A DNA stretch of 64,000 nucleotides, taken from Ramazzottius varieornatus (Eukaryota > Tardigrada > Eutardigrada > Parachela > Ramazzottiidae). The translations under genes were made by a program, and so were the position numbers. The DNA lies in NCBI GenBank assembly GCA_001949185.1, contig BDGG01000017.1, positions 186,001 to 250,000 of the forward strand, written 5' to 3'. This document shows, piece by piece, positions 1 through 17,559 of the stretch (positions are counted from its first letter, which is position 1; each line of letters opens with the position of its first letter). The notes beneath the pieces were generated by a model. That model had not been told where the DNA came from. It worked only from the letters and a program-made list of their open reading frames with translations, and ran no database searches.

Positions 1-767
1 CAACTTGGCTTAATCAGACTGTATATTAGTGCAAGATGGCCAAAGCTCCTTTCAGCAAAGCCAACTGGTCTTTCACGTTGGGCATTTCCAACGGACGGTC
101 GACTCAAAATGAGCGTGGTACTGCTAGTAGTACATATACGAACGAAGAGAAAGTTTGGAACAGTAAAAAGTTTGGAACAGGCGATTCCGAAACAGCGGAA
201 CGAAAGTTCGTACGTACCTGTGCCCAAAGCCATTCTAGCCTGAGCGATCCTGTCTGTTCTCTCTTCTGCAGCTCACTGCCGGCTTCCCCAACTCACTTAG
301 TTGAGGCGAACTAGTGTCAGGGCCTGTTCCCCTGCTGCTGTAGAATGGCCTTGCTGTGCGATTCACATCAATGCACTCTTGACAATTTGCTACGGTTGTC
401 TTCAATTTGCCGTCTTTTTCGCCTGTTCGAGACTTTCCCTTTGTGCGTGTGATGGCCTTCCACTCCTCGACCAGCTACCACCACGACTCCCTCGCCGTGG
501 TGCCTGACCACCGTGCTACCCTGGACTCCGTCCCGACCTAGCACCATAACGACTACCACCACGTGTACCAGCGGCAGCAGAACTAGCCCCACTGTTCAGA
601 CCGTGACCACTACCGAAAGTCCCCCGTCATAACAGATACCACAACCACCACGTACACCTACAGCCCAGATGACTGCCTCAAACTCGAGAAGAACAAGAAC
701 GGTCTTTACACTGACAACAGGCGGATTCGAAGGGGCGCGGGTCATCATACTTCACCTGTTTTGATCT

Positions 768-3700
768 TCACCCGTTTGAACACCTTGGTTTGATCTCGCA
801 GAACCGCCAGAACGAAAAGCTGGGGTCCCTTCGAGTTTCTCTGAGGAGTAAATTGACTACGTAAAAGTCCAGAGATTGACGACCAGGAATATACTGCAGT
901 CGGTCCCAGGCCTTCTCAATGTATGGCAGACTTGCGTTGATCTCTCCGCGCTCTAGGTGGAACACGTTAATGCGGGACAGCGCGTCGAATATATATACTT
1001 GTCCAAATGTTTCCTGTACACGCACGACGAGATATTACGGGCCAGTAGAAATTACGGGCCAGGCGGAAAAGACGGCAAATTTACAATTTGTATGGAAGTC
1101 GGAAACAGAATTCGGATAAGTGACGTAACGTAGTAAACTTCAACCGTAGAAAATTGTCATGGACAGTGGTCGTCAGCTGATGAGCTGTNNNNNNNNNNNN
1201 NNNNNNNNNNNNNNNNNNNNNNNNNNNNNNNNNNNNNNGCACTACGCGAAGCAGTTCCAGTCTTCAAACTTCCGCGCAGCACCGTTCTACGTTATGTCGA
1301 AGATACCACACAATAAATATCAATTTGGCATGTTTTAGCTCCTCGGCCCAATGTCCAGCACGTACGTACAGCAGTGCAGCCTTCGATACTGGTTTTTACT
1401 TGCAGTAAGAATCACCTGCCCGTGCCGCCGTAACGAAAGGGCCTGGCCCGTAATTTTTACTGGCCCGTAATTTTTACTGGCCCGTAATATCTCGTCGTGC
1501 GTGTACCAACAAAGCAAACTTTACAACCTACACTGCCAGACCAAACTGAATTAAGTACCCTGAATTTTATCCAGTCGGACTGGAGACCTTTGGACCGTGG
1601 GGACCTTCAGCAACGGAACTTTTTGAGACAGTTGGTAAAAAGATGCTTGAGATAACTGGCGAGGCTCGTTCTTTACAATTTTTTAAGCAGCGCGTGTCTA
1701 TTGACATTCGGCGTGGTGATTGTTTTTCTGTTACTTCAACTGTTAAAGATCAGAAAGGTCTTGATGAGGTGTTTTTGGTTTTGGATGTTAAAAAAGGAAA
1801 ATCTATACCGTAAGCTTTTGACGTGTTTTTCCTTGTTTAGATTTGTCTTTCTTCTTTTTGGAAACTGAATATTATCTTGAATAAAGTGTGGAATTGAGTA
1901 CCTACTCGGCTGCGGGTATCATTTGCTTGTAATTGACCACAGCATGTTCCAGGCGACCCAGTTCTACGTAGATTCTGGCCATCTTGGAGAAAAGAGGTCC
2001 TAATGCAAAGCTGGTCGGCGTCACAAACGTCCGGTAAACTAGAAAGCTTCTCGACACTCCAGCCAGCCTGCTTTGCAGGGCTTCAGCGTCATCCGTTAGA
2101 GCAGATGGGTTCTCCGTCTGACTTTGACTGTCGGCCACCGCTTCCTCAGACAAAATTCCCTCCTCTGCGTATAGAAAGTCTTTTTTATGGACTATGAAAT
2201 GGCCGCAACGTATGCAGGTGAGCCCGTCATAATGTTCGTCCCCAGGGGCCAGTTGTGCCAAGCCAGCATCTATATGGCGATTGCCACAACGCAAGCAACA
2301 AAACTCCACCCGTGACAAAGATAATTTAGTAAGATAATTTAGTAAGATAATTTACTGTGACAAAGATAATTTAGTATTCGGATTTTCAACCTGTCAATTA
2401 TGTACAAGGTAAGCGCTTCGCGCGACACACCTTTGGTAGCATACGGTGTATGCAGACGGCTGGAGTGCGAGCAGCTAGCGTGAGTGGATGGACCATGCAA
2501 TCCTCACTAACGGCAACGCTGACCTAGAACCTAAAAGCTGCATTATTCGGTCCACAAGTCATTGACAGTCTTGTTTGGCTCAAGGTACAGTTTAGGCAAA
2601 TAAGGTACTCTAAGAGGGGGCAAGGCCAAAATCGACGTGACGCAGAAAGCAAACAGCTGATCAAGCTGCAATCCAGAGACGTGAACTGCCACTTGATCTG
2701 CTGATTACTTCGAGCCGGAGTTTCTACGTCACTTGTCGAAAACTCGATTTTGGCCCTCCCCCTTTTAGAGTAACTTAATTGCCCACACTGTAATTATAAT
2801 GTTCGAGGTAGAGGCATGGTAATGCCACTGGAAAGTATGACATACTTACGATTTGACCTTTTTGTATGGGAGCGACAGCTTTCAGTTTCAAGATGGGCTT
2901 TCTGGTAGTGGGTACGGTACAGGAGAGATGTACTGCATTGCGTTTGACAGACAACCCGACTGCAGGCAACCATTGTGCTAAGCCGAAGGCGATGACTTGG
3001 TTGGTGGTCAGATGCTCGATACGGAAGTTAGTGTCAGGGGGGAAGACTAGAAAGCTCAAGTTTCTGCACTGTTCGTAGATGGTCAGAAACATACTAAATT
3101 GACTGAGGTATTCCGTAGAGCGGTGGCATCATTTTGAGCAGAGGTAGCCATTCTTTGTGTTGCTCTTTGCAGCGATCGTAGTCTAGCAGTTGCCTTTCAG
3201 CTTCCGCCCGGTGGAGATGGTCTGGACCATCAGCATACGCTAGTCGCACAACGCTTTTCTATCAATTGAACGTTTTGTTATTCACCCCGTATGCAAACAG
3301 TTTAAATCCTTCTCTCTTGCAATTGGTACCGGTCTACTTACGTTCCGTGGAACGGAGCGGATAAAAAGACGCGCTTGATCAGTGCATTGGTCTGATAAGA
3401 CTTTGGGCAAAGCTTTGTAGATTTTACATTCTCACTTATGGTTTCGGTCCAGTCCTCCTTCTGTAACTCGGGTTAAAGTATGCAGGTGTATGGATGGCAG
3501 TCGAAAGACGCCGTCTTTGTCGAAACCACAAGGGCTACTCACTTGACACTGGATGGAACAGTATCGGAAAAACTGACATCCGGAGCAACGTAAATAAGTC
3601 GCACCTGCAACGTTGGTCATTCTCAGGCAGTTACTACAGGTGGTAGTGATATACTCTTCCAGTATAATGGCCTCTGCTGCAGGTCTTTCATAGATAAGAT

Positions 3701-3785
3701 CTCTTTCCGGATAATCTTTGGCTGCATGCGGCCCTGTTTTCTCGACGGTGTCACCTTTCTCCCAAAATTTACCGCCGGTATCCAT
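768..3785 (-). CDS. SMYD-like (SET and MYND domain) protein, multi-exon
   Basis: Exons on the minus strand: about 3785-3543 (MYND zinc finger), a region near 3190-2850 (SET C-terminal part), about 2318-1903 (post-SET cysteines and start of a helical C-domain) and 1016-768 (C-terminal helices, stop at 768-770). The MYND part reads CSNCLRMTN...LRCSGC...FRYCSIQCQ. The SET part ends LKLKAVAPIQKGQIVSMSYF, like the RAVRDI..GEEL..SY segment of SMYD proteins. The post-SET part has FCCLRC and LTCIRCG. SMYD proteins are lysine methyltransferases. Here the NHSCxPN cofactor motif expected just before NAVHLSC is replaced by GLSVKR, so catalysis is doubtful. The exon join near 3100-3190 is not resolved, because the MYND end and SET start are in different frames with a stop between them. 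The introns hold a TIR transposon, a retroelement remnant and a MITE. Family assignment is firm; the orthologue is not known. Confidence 0.72.
1019..1503. mobile_element. TIR transposon (MITE-like), TA-flanked, interrupted by N gap
   Basis: The ends are inverted copies beginning CACGCACGACGAGATATTAC. The left end then has two units and the right end three units of a short repeat (ATTACGGGCCAGTA-type). Both ends sit next to TA, fitting a TA target-site duplication. It lies in the last intron of the SMYD-like gene, directly beside the splice acceptor of the final exon. A related element is at 48362-48557. No transposase is visible, but 50 bases inside are unknown. Confidence 0.75.
1189..1238. 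other. Assembly gap (50 N)
   Basis: A run of 50 unknown bases inside the TIR element. Its round length suggests a scaffolding placeholder, not a measured distance. Confidence 0.98.
1583..1813 (+). pseudogene. Retroelement ORF C-terminal remnant
   Basis: An open frame without a start codon reads ETFGPWGPSATELF... then LQFFKQRVSIDIRRGD and ends at a TAA (1811-1813). The pattern GxWGxxA...TGE...QRxSIxIxRGD is common at the C-terminus of retroelement reverse-transcriptase ORFs. An AATAAA follows at 1880. It is antisense to and inside an intron of the SMYD-like gene. The 5' part is absent, as expected for a 5'-truncated insertion. The family is recognised by pattern only; which retroelement clade it belongs to cannot be said. 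Confidence 0.55.
2319..2372. repeat. Short tandem repeat, AGATAATTTAGTA unit
   Basis: Three to four copies of a 13-base unit, AGATAATTTAGTA, with a small interruption, just upstream (minus strand sense) of the SMYD post-SET exon. Confidence 0.7.
2594..2779. mobile_element. ~190-bp TIR MITE, copy 1
   Basis: The termini GGCAAATAAGGTACTCTAA and its inverted counterpart enclose a core that recurs in inverted orientation at 48559-48764 (shared blocks include CAGCTGATCAAGCTGCAATC). It is non-coding and lies in an intron of the SMYD-like gene. Confidence 0.75.
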
Positions 3786-3789
3786 TTTC

Positions 3790-4848
3790 AAAAAGCTGGA
3801 CAATAAGAATGTGCTGCAAATAGAGATGAAGTCTCTACTTTCTGTACAGTTGGGCGTATCTGGTGTACTTTCTGTACACTAATTTTAACTATCGCCCAAG
3901 GAACGGGAAGTAGAACACTGGGTGTAGTATTCGACCACCATGAACGAGCTGCAAGCAGAACATTTTTCAGCTGCAGACATCACTACTACGATCGTGGTGC
4001 CCCATACTTTGAACTTGGCCAGCTGGAAATCCGGCGTGTCCATCAGGCATGACTACCTGGATTGTATGGCCAGGTTAGGTGATTTGGACAGCCTTGGTTC
4101 CTGGGCTGTTTATGCAACGTCAGAAATGCTTGCTAACCGGTGCCAAATTTGACTGGTTTATGGCGCAGGCTACGCTAACGTTGTCGTAGCAGTAGTGTGG
4201 CCAGGCGCATAAATCAAATTTGACATCGGGTTGTGAAGCATTTCCGACATTGCATGCCATACGTACAGCAGTACCGCTTGCCTAGCGTGCCGATCTGCAG
4301 GTTCTACAGCTACGATTAGAACTCTGACTCCCAGATGTCGCAGCGCGTAGTCCTGAAGCACCGATACAATATAGTTGTTCAAGTTGTTGCTGGTTGTGTT
4401 GAACCACCACCACTATCACTTACAGTCGAGATGACTTGAACACACTCGACTAGAACAAAGATGGCATTTACATTCATATTAAAAAAGAGTTGGCTTGTTT
4501 TGTTACCGCCACGTATGGCGGCATTCCAAGTTCGTGAAATACAAGCAGTACAGTAGTACTTGGTGCGCTTGGTTGCGTATAAATAGCGATTGAAACTCGA
4601 CACATTAGAAGGCGGCTCAACTATCTGACCATATTTATTCCGAACGAGAGAAAACCCGCAGACGCCGGTTGTTTCTGCATCTCCACAGCCATCGCCACAT
4701 GTGCTTGGAGACTATCTCACAGACTCTTACTCATGCCCGCTTGAACAGCTACAACTTTCGTTTGAGACACAACAAGATGCCATTCCCATCAGCAGCCTTT
4801 GACGGAAATTACGCATGCATGTTTTCGCACCATCAACGATTCGAACAC
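3790..4848. other. Intergenic stretch, no supportable gene
   Basis: A 70-codon ATG frame at 3940-4152 (+) and antisense frames at 4170-4603 have no recognisable domain. The stretch around 4100-4260 contains imperfect inverted copies (AAATTTGAC / GTCAAATTTG and GAAATGCTT / AAGCATTTC), so it is probably another decayed palindromic element. Confidence 0.4.
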
Positions 4849-5045
4849 AGGGAGCTGGGCGAACAATGTCGACAAGATTGCTTTTCCAAGCGGCGTAACT
4901 TTTGCGTGTTAGTGGCTGAAAGAGTGCGCCACTCGCACATCTCGACAAAATTGTATTCCAAAGTGGTGCACGCTTTCAGCCAATAACGCCGGAGGTGTGC
5001 GCCACTTGGGAAAAACGGTCTTGTCGAGTTCGTTTGCCGACGTCT
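4849..5045. repeat. GTGGCGCAC hairpin repeat (two hairpins)
   Basis: Two consecutive units with arms of the CAAGTGGCGCAC / GTGCGCCACTTG type, flanked by GACAAGATTG and CTTGTCGAGTTCGTTTGCCG. The copy lies just 3' of the Ig-domain gene. Confidence 0.75.
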
Positions 5046-5131
5046 CGCATGATGCAGTAGAAATATGGTACAAAACACAGAAACGGGATGAGTGGATGGA
5101 GTATCTATAAAAACACCGGCGATAAAGCAAT

Positions 5132-5521
5132 TCATCCCAAGAAGGACTGAATCCAAGCCATGCTTTCTCCCGCGTCGTTGCGAAGGCGAACTTCGTATTT
5201 GGTAGGAGCTGATGTGTTTTTGGTGGTTCCAGTGGCGGTCAGGCTGGCATAATAGGTATCCGCTCCCCCTTCCTTCCTGAAGACTAACTTGTATTTTCCC
5301 CCATCTTGAACCTGCGCGCTGTTGACCAACCAGGCAATCTGCGGTTCTGAGTGAGAAGTACACCGAAGCTCGATCGACAGATTCGAGCCATCACCAGCCT
5401 CGTGGAGAGACATCTTCTGGGTAATCTGAGGGGATTTCCGCATTCCACTAGGAAAGAAAAAGTCTCTTTGAGCGTAAAGAGTAATAATGTGCTAAGATGC
5501 AATTGGATGAACTTACGACAT
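5132..5521 (-). CDS. Small single immunoglobulin-domain protein, two exons
   Basis: Exons 5521-5517 and 5447-5132 join in phase (ATG TC|T GGA ATG; introns GT-AG) into a 106-residue protein. There is no signal peptide, so it is probably intracellular. Residues about 8-100 form one I-set-like Ig domain: LSIELRCTSHSEPQIAWLVN (B strand Cys and C strand Trp), then YKLVF, YYASLT and YEVRLRNDAGE, the last matching the F-G strand consensus Y.C.A.N..G with the cysteine replaced by Arg. The second Ig cysteine is therefore missing, as in many titin/twitchin-type intracellular Ig domains. The single-domain gene is unusual; it may be a fragment of a larger muscle-type protein, although start, stop and splice phase are all intact. 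The function is unknown. Confidence 0.7.
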
Positions 5522-5529
5522 GGTGGATT

Positions 5530-6272
5530 GTTGGTAGGGACTTCTGGGATGAACTAGCGACGAGGGAGTGAGTGATAAGATGAAGACTTCGACTGCAGAA
5601 AAATGTGCGAGAGTTCAGTGAGTTTGAAAAACCACTTTCCTTGCTCGATCGTTCTTCTGTCTTAGTTGTTCGAAGTGTGGAAAGAGTTTGATGGTATGAC
5701 GTGCGCGTAACTGCATGATGACTTGGTGGGACCTGATGACTAGCACGCGTTGGTGTCAAATCACCGCTCAAAACTGGAAACAAGAACCGAGCTCGAGATA
5801 ATGTTCTTAGGCTTCAGTGAGTCAGACCGACTCAGAAGAGAAGTGGTGTCGAATGCCAGGAACTCGCAAGATCTTCTTTGTCTTGTTTCTGTCCGATGCT
5901 GTGGTAAAGCGATGTCACAGTTGCGCTTGGCGGCTATCTTTCTGATAATATGAAGAACCATTCGAGTCTCAACCAGAGGTTCAACTCTGTCATCATCCAG
6001 CTTATACTCACGTCGATGATGAACCTCACGAGCCATTTCGGTAATTTTACCAATTAAGAGACCGGCAACGATCTTGCAAGATCGTTCTCTAGAGTAGCGC
6101 AAAATTTGCGAGAGCATACAGTGAATATATTTGCAAACAGAAACTGCACTGGGAATAAAAATACTCAAACTGTGTTATAAAATTAACTTAAGCAACACAA
6201 CGCGGAAGAACTAAGAAATCAAACAAAAGCAGTAAGAAACGAACTGAGAAAACAGTAACGGACGATAACTTG
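5530..6272. other. Intergenic stretch between Ig-domain gene and CYFIP 3' end
   Basis: A long minus-strand open frame at 5761-6168 has no recognised domain and biased Ser/Arg composition. It could contain 5' UTR of the Ig gene. No gene is called. Confidence 0.4.
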
Positions 6273-13723
<7,451 letters not shown>

Positions 13724-13809
13724 TTAAAATGTTGAAAAAATACCACAGCAAACACAAAGGAAGGTTAAAACATAAAAGATATCAAAGGAGAATTTGGCAG
13801 GCGATTATT

Positions 13810-14116
13810 TCAGTGGTGTTCTGGACGTGGTCCAAAGGGATCTTTCCAGACGGGTAATCCGACGGTGTGCTTCTCCACATGGTCGATCTCAGCTCGGTTC
13901 TGCCTGTTGATCTCTTCTACAAAGAGAAACGAACATACTTGTAAAGAGACATTCGTAGAAAACAAAGGTTGACTGCTTACGATATTCTTTCTTGTGCTGT
14001 AGTGGCTGGCCCACAATGAGATACAGAGCGCCAGTCACTAAACCAACAACAGCGATGACCGGGAGCTTTCCTCCGCCGTAGAACTTGGAGACTGGAGAAC
14101 GACCCACACGCTGCAT
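13810..14116 (-). CDS. SMIM20: SMIM20 / MITRAC7-like small mitochondrial inner-membrane protein
   Basis: Exons 14116-13981 and 13916-13810 join in phase (GAA TAT C|AA GAG ATC) into 80 residues. The layout matches SMIM20: a short N-terminus, one membrane segment at about residues 16-34 (LPVIAVVGLVTGALYLIV), then HKKEYQEINRQNRAEID and the hallmark C-terminal block LPVWKDPFG (human family members have L.VWSDPFG). SMIM20/MITRAC7 is a chaperone of newly made COX1 in cytochrome oxidase assembly. The start ATG is the first in frame in the exon. It lies on the same strand as CYFIP with only 95 bp between its stop and the CYFIP ATG, so the two transcripts must overlap or be processed from one RNA. The length is near the usual 67-80 residues. 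Confidence 0.85.
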
Positions 14117-14219
14117 CGCGAAAGCTCGGATTAGCAGGAGAACGGCATCTCTGGAAGATGGAAGAGATGTTGGTCATTGGTCAGTAGTTGCAATATAAAT
14201 TCATAATTCCTAAGCCAGT

Positions 14220-14397
14220 ACACAGATTGCGAGCGGAAGCGCACTAGCACAGTCCAACACGCACAGGAACATCGTGACGGCATTTGTTAACGTTATGCGA
14301 ATCTTTTAACACAGCGCCTAGGAGACGAACTTGCTCTATGATGTCACGATGTTCCTATGCGCGTTAAACTGTGCTAGTGCGCTTTTGCTCGCAATCT
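14220..14397. repeat. Palindromic element, ~59-bp arms
   Basis: The left arm (CAGATTGCGAGCGGAAGCGC...) and right arm (...GCGCTTTTGCTCGCAATCTC) are inverted copies about 59 bp long around a spacer of about 57 bp. A single-arm copy lies at about 22689-22752. Confidence 0.8.
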
Positions 14398-14439
14398 CCA
14401 ATTTCAACTTCCTTCAGTTGTTCAAGCACTATCGAATCG

Positions 14440-14762
14440 AGAGCTCGGCAGACAAACGACAAGATCAAAGACAAGATCGTATCCCCCAGTGACGCACGCG
14501 TTCACTCAACAAAACCAAAGAGGTGTGCCACTAAACTAGCCACGATTGTTTCCCAAGTGGCGCATTTTTTTGATGTTCTTGGCTGGGAACGTGCGCCACT
14601 AGTAAAACAGTCTGGTAGAGTTGTTTCTCCAAGGGTGCACTCTGTAGGCGTCATAAGCTGGAAGCCTGAGACACTTCGAAACGCGACAAGACTGTTTTCT
14701 TAAGTGGCGCGCATTATCAGTGTTGTTAACCGAAAGCGCGCGCCACTTGGTCAGTGTGGTGA
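14440..14762. repeat. GTGGCGCAC hairpin repeat array (about four units)
   Basis: Units at about 14490-14535, 14550-14605, 14625-14700 and 14700-14750. The array starts with the GAGCTCGGCAGACAAACGAC terminus typical of the full element. It lies upstream of SMIM20. Confidence 0.78.
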
Positions 14763-15480
14763 ACTTTCCCGCGGGAGGTGATCTGTGGTTTGCTTCCGTG
14801 AGAAACCACGCGACAGGAAGAAGAGGAACTTGTGCAGCAAACAGCAGTCTAAAGTACGAGTACTGAAACTGGTGTGGTGGATTTGAAAGTTACTGTACGA
14901 ATTTTTGAATGAGGAAGCATGGGAGTCGGGTATTCGTCGAAGGAATGTGCAATGTATTCAAAATAATGATGTACATCAGAACAATTTATCTGGACGTCGC
15001 TGACAGCCTCGCTTCGTTTTGCAGATGAGGACTGTAGGACGTTTACTTCCGTTATCAAAGAGAGAAGTTCTAGAGAAAGAAGGTTCGTACGCAAACAGGA
15101 AGCACTTTGGTACGGTTCACCCGGTTGAAACTTCCTGTACGCACGCGTACTGTGGCGGATGCGGTGGATTTTTACAGTATGTTTGATTACTACAGATATT
15201 CTTAACTTTGATGTTATTCATGTAGTCTATGGTATTAGATTGTTTTCGTACATCGTGATCTCATCACGTTACCAGTAAAAAGTCTCCTTAAGAAGTTGTG
15301 CTATGCAAAGCGAAGAAAGGGAGAAGTCGGCGTCGACTGCCGGTAAGAAGTCAAGGCTGGAGGGGAGGTAGCTGAGAGGAGCAGAGTAGTTGGTCCAACG
15401 ATGGTGGAAGAGTCGGCGGGTCGTTTCTCGTTGACCCTGATGGAAACAACCGACGCCTAGTCGGGAGACGACTCTTCCAT
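14763..15480. other. Intergenic stretch, nothing recognised
   Basis: A minus-strand ATG frame at 14849-15094 and one at 15269-15571 show no domain, no conserved motif and no convincing splice partners. Nothing further is seen. Confidence 0.4.
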
Positions 15481-15926
15481 CATGAGCACTTCTACCGGTT
15501 ACGGACTCGGTAGGCAGGCCAAACGGAAGAAACATAACTCCCTCGGCCTCTGGTCTGTCCAAGTCCACCAAGACCTCGACTCAACCCACCCACTCGGTGC
15601 CAGTAGAAGTTGACAGCACAGGTCTTTCCGAAGGTGTCTGCATCAGCATCGCCGAACTGCCCGTGAGCAGCCAACCACCTCCTGCCCACTTCGCGCCATC
15701 CTCGCAGGGTTTCGCCAGCGCGTCCTGTGAGACGGGGCTGAATCTGCCGAGAACGAGTAGAGAGCCAGCCGGTGCGCCATCGACTTCCGGTTTGTCATCA
15801 CCGGGTGAAGGCTCTTCATATTACCAGTTGGCGTCAGGACAGGCCAAGTCAGCCGAGTACTCAGAGTTGGCTGTCGCTTCCCAAAGGGCATCCAGCGGAG
15901 GCACTGTCCGTCTCCACGCATGCTGA
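15481..15926 (+). other. Candidate Ser/Pro-rich exon or chance open frame
   Basis: An open frame of about 148 codons runs from just after a TGA near 15480 to the stop at 15924-15926. It is rich in Ser, Thr, Ala, Pro and Gly (for example SVPVEVDSTGLSEGVCISIA), like a disordered region. It has no ATG, and the other strand is also open over much of it, so it may be a chance product of GC-richer sequence. No upstream or downstream exon was found. Confidence 0.2.
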
Positions 15927-15985
15927 TAACGTGCGCCACCTGGGAGAACAATCTTGTCGAATTAGCTCGCCGAGCTCCCACTTAG
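15925..15985. repeat. GTGGCGCAC hairpin half-unit
   Basis: Only the right arm (GTGCGCCACCTGG) and flank (ATCTTGTCGAATTAGCTCG) are present. Confidence 0.55.
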
Positions 15986-16004
15986 TTCCTCCACGAAACT
16001 TTCT

Positions 16005-16928
16005 TTACACTTGTGACTCCGAAGCACTCTCTTTTACAGCAAGGCATCCGGAGACTTCAGGTTCGTTTACAACTTGGGAGGTGGAAGTGGACGGTTGTGG
16101 GCAATGTGGAGCGTTATCAACTTTCCAGATGCGAGTTTTCGTTACATCGAACTCGCGCAGGAATTTCTTGTCGTCCTCAGTCAAATTTGCATCCTCAGGT
16201 AGCCCCAAGGCGACAGCTTCGGTCATCAGGCGATCGATCTTCGTTTTCCGCATCTCGTAGAACACGTCGTCATTCTTCTTGAACAGGTCGTTAAGTGTCC
16301 GGAGATCAGAAATCATGCCATCCAGCGACTCCTTCAACGGTTCGCTGGAAAAAAATGGGGGTTATTATTCTATTCCTATATCGATAATAACTATTTAATT
16401 ATAGTCTTCATGTAATTTAGTTTCTTGAGTTTGATCCCATTTATTTGGACCATTAAGACGTACTACAATCAGATAAAAACCATACACGAGCTGCTAAACA
16501 TGGCCTTGCTGAGTTGATTGTCAAGCAATTCAGCAATTTTCAGCAGCTCATGTATGATAAAAACGAAGAAGTATCATGCACGACTGTGTGAGTACTTACA
16601 AATAGACTGCTCTCGCATATTTGACGGCATGTTGTTTCTGATGAGGGTTCAACTTCGACCAGGCTTTTCCAAACGACAGCTTCTCCGACATTTCTTTCAA
16701 AGCTCTAAAAAGGTAAACTGAGTCTGCTTTCAGTCGGAGAAAGCATGAGAAACGAACAAACGTAGAAATAACGCAAACAGCCACGCACTGTCATGCAATT
16801 AATGAGACAATTGACGAGAATTGCAAGCTTCTCTTATACAAGGAGAAAGAATCTTATCCATGCCAGTAGGAACTTGTGCTTACCGTTTTGCGAGAGCTCC
16901 GCCCAAAGGGCTGGCCTTCCAGCGGAGC
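16005..16928 (-). CDS. Unrecognised multi-exon gene, 3' part
   Basis: Three exons with matching GT-AG phases: 16928-16884, 16704-16600, 16344-16005 (stop at the end). They encode ...RLRWKASPLGGALAKR, then ALKEMSEKLSFGKAW, then FEPLKESLDGMISDLR and a Ser-rich tail. The middle is charged and helical, with no signal peptide or membrane segment visible. A small upstream exon at about 17554-17511 joins in perfect phase (AG|G), but it begins at a GTG directly after a stop, so the true start is not found. The family is not recognised; a small mitochondrial or structural protein is possible. Splice phase and codon pattern support a real gene. Confidence 0.55.
16478..16556. repeat. Palindrome, CAGCTGCTGAACATGG family, copy 1
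   Basis: Inverted arms (GAGCTGCTAAACATGGCC.. / ..CAGCAGCTCATGTATG) form a hairpin in an intron of the unrecognised gene. The same palindrome occurs at 42557-42645 after Kv1. Confidence 0.75.
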
Positions 16929-17559
16929 CTTAGAATGAATCATAGACCACTTGAGCCATCGTAGAAAACTGTTGAGGCATTCTAAAGCCCTTAAATCGAG
17001 GCAAACCATGCCAAGCTTAAGCTTATGGCGGAAGATCAGAGAGAAATGTCTTGGCACCGAAAGTGGTCTCTACCATTAGTCGACTGCTGTACATACAGGC
17101 ATAGTGCATTATTATACCCTGATTATCGTGCAGTGCCGTCAAGTGGTACTATCAACAGCGTTATCAATTCCGTATCAATCAATGCGTCAACATCTTCGGA
17201 TGATTAGTAAAGAATTGATTGATCAAATCCGAAATCACGACTCATGACTCGTCAAAAACTTGGAAAAATTCGTCAAAAAAGTTAGAAAAATCAGGAAAAA
17301 TCGGGGAATCATCCTGAGTAAAGGATTGTGCTGTCTGGAGCTCGAGCTTCCTCTGATGAGTTCGCGATTCAGGATCCCTTGGGTCTCTTAGATTCAGGGT
17401 AGATCCGTGTAGATTTGCTAGAAATTTTCAGTTTTTGGCGAATTTGACGAATGAACGAACAGGTGTCGAGCGCAGATGTGCAGTGAGCATCAGAACACGA
17501 CGACACGCACCTAGAAACGGCGGTTCCGTCACCGTTTGGCTTGATTGAATTCACTCAAA

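Noticed and set aside
1-767. ATG frame at 36-314 (MAKAPFSKANWSF..) and neighbouring frames
   Set aside because: No domain, no splice partner within the window. It may be the edge of a gene to the left, but nothing supports it.
4833-5363. 176-codon minus-strand open frame
   Set aside because: It overlaps the Ig-domain exon in another frame and runs through a hairpin repeat; it is a shadow.
5761-6168. 135-codon minus-strand open frame
   Set aside because: No domain, odd composition and no splice partner joining it in phase to the Ig gene.
15643-15981. Minus-strand open frame opposite the Ser/Pro-rich frame
   Set aside because: Both strands are open in this stretch and neither has support; only the plus frame is noted, at low confidence.
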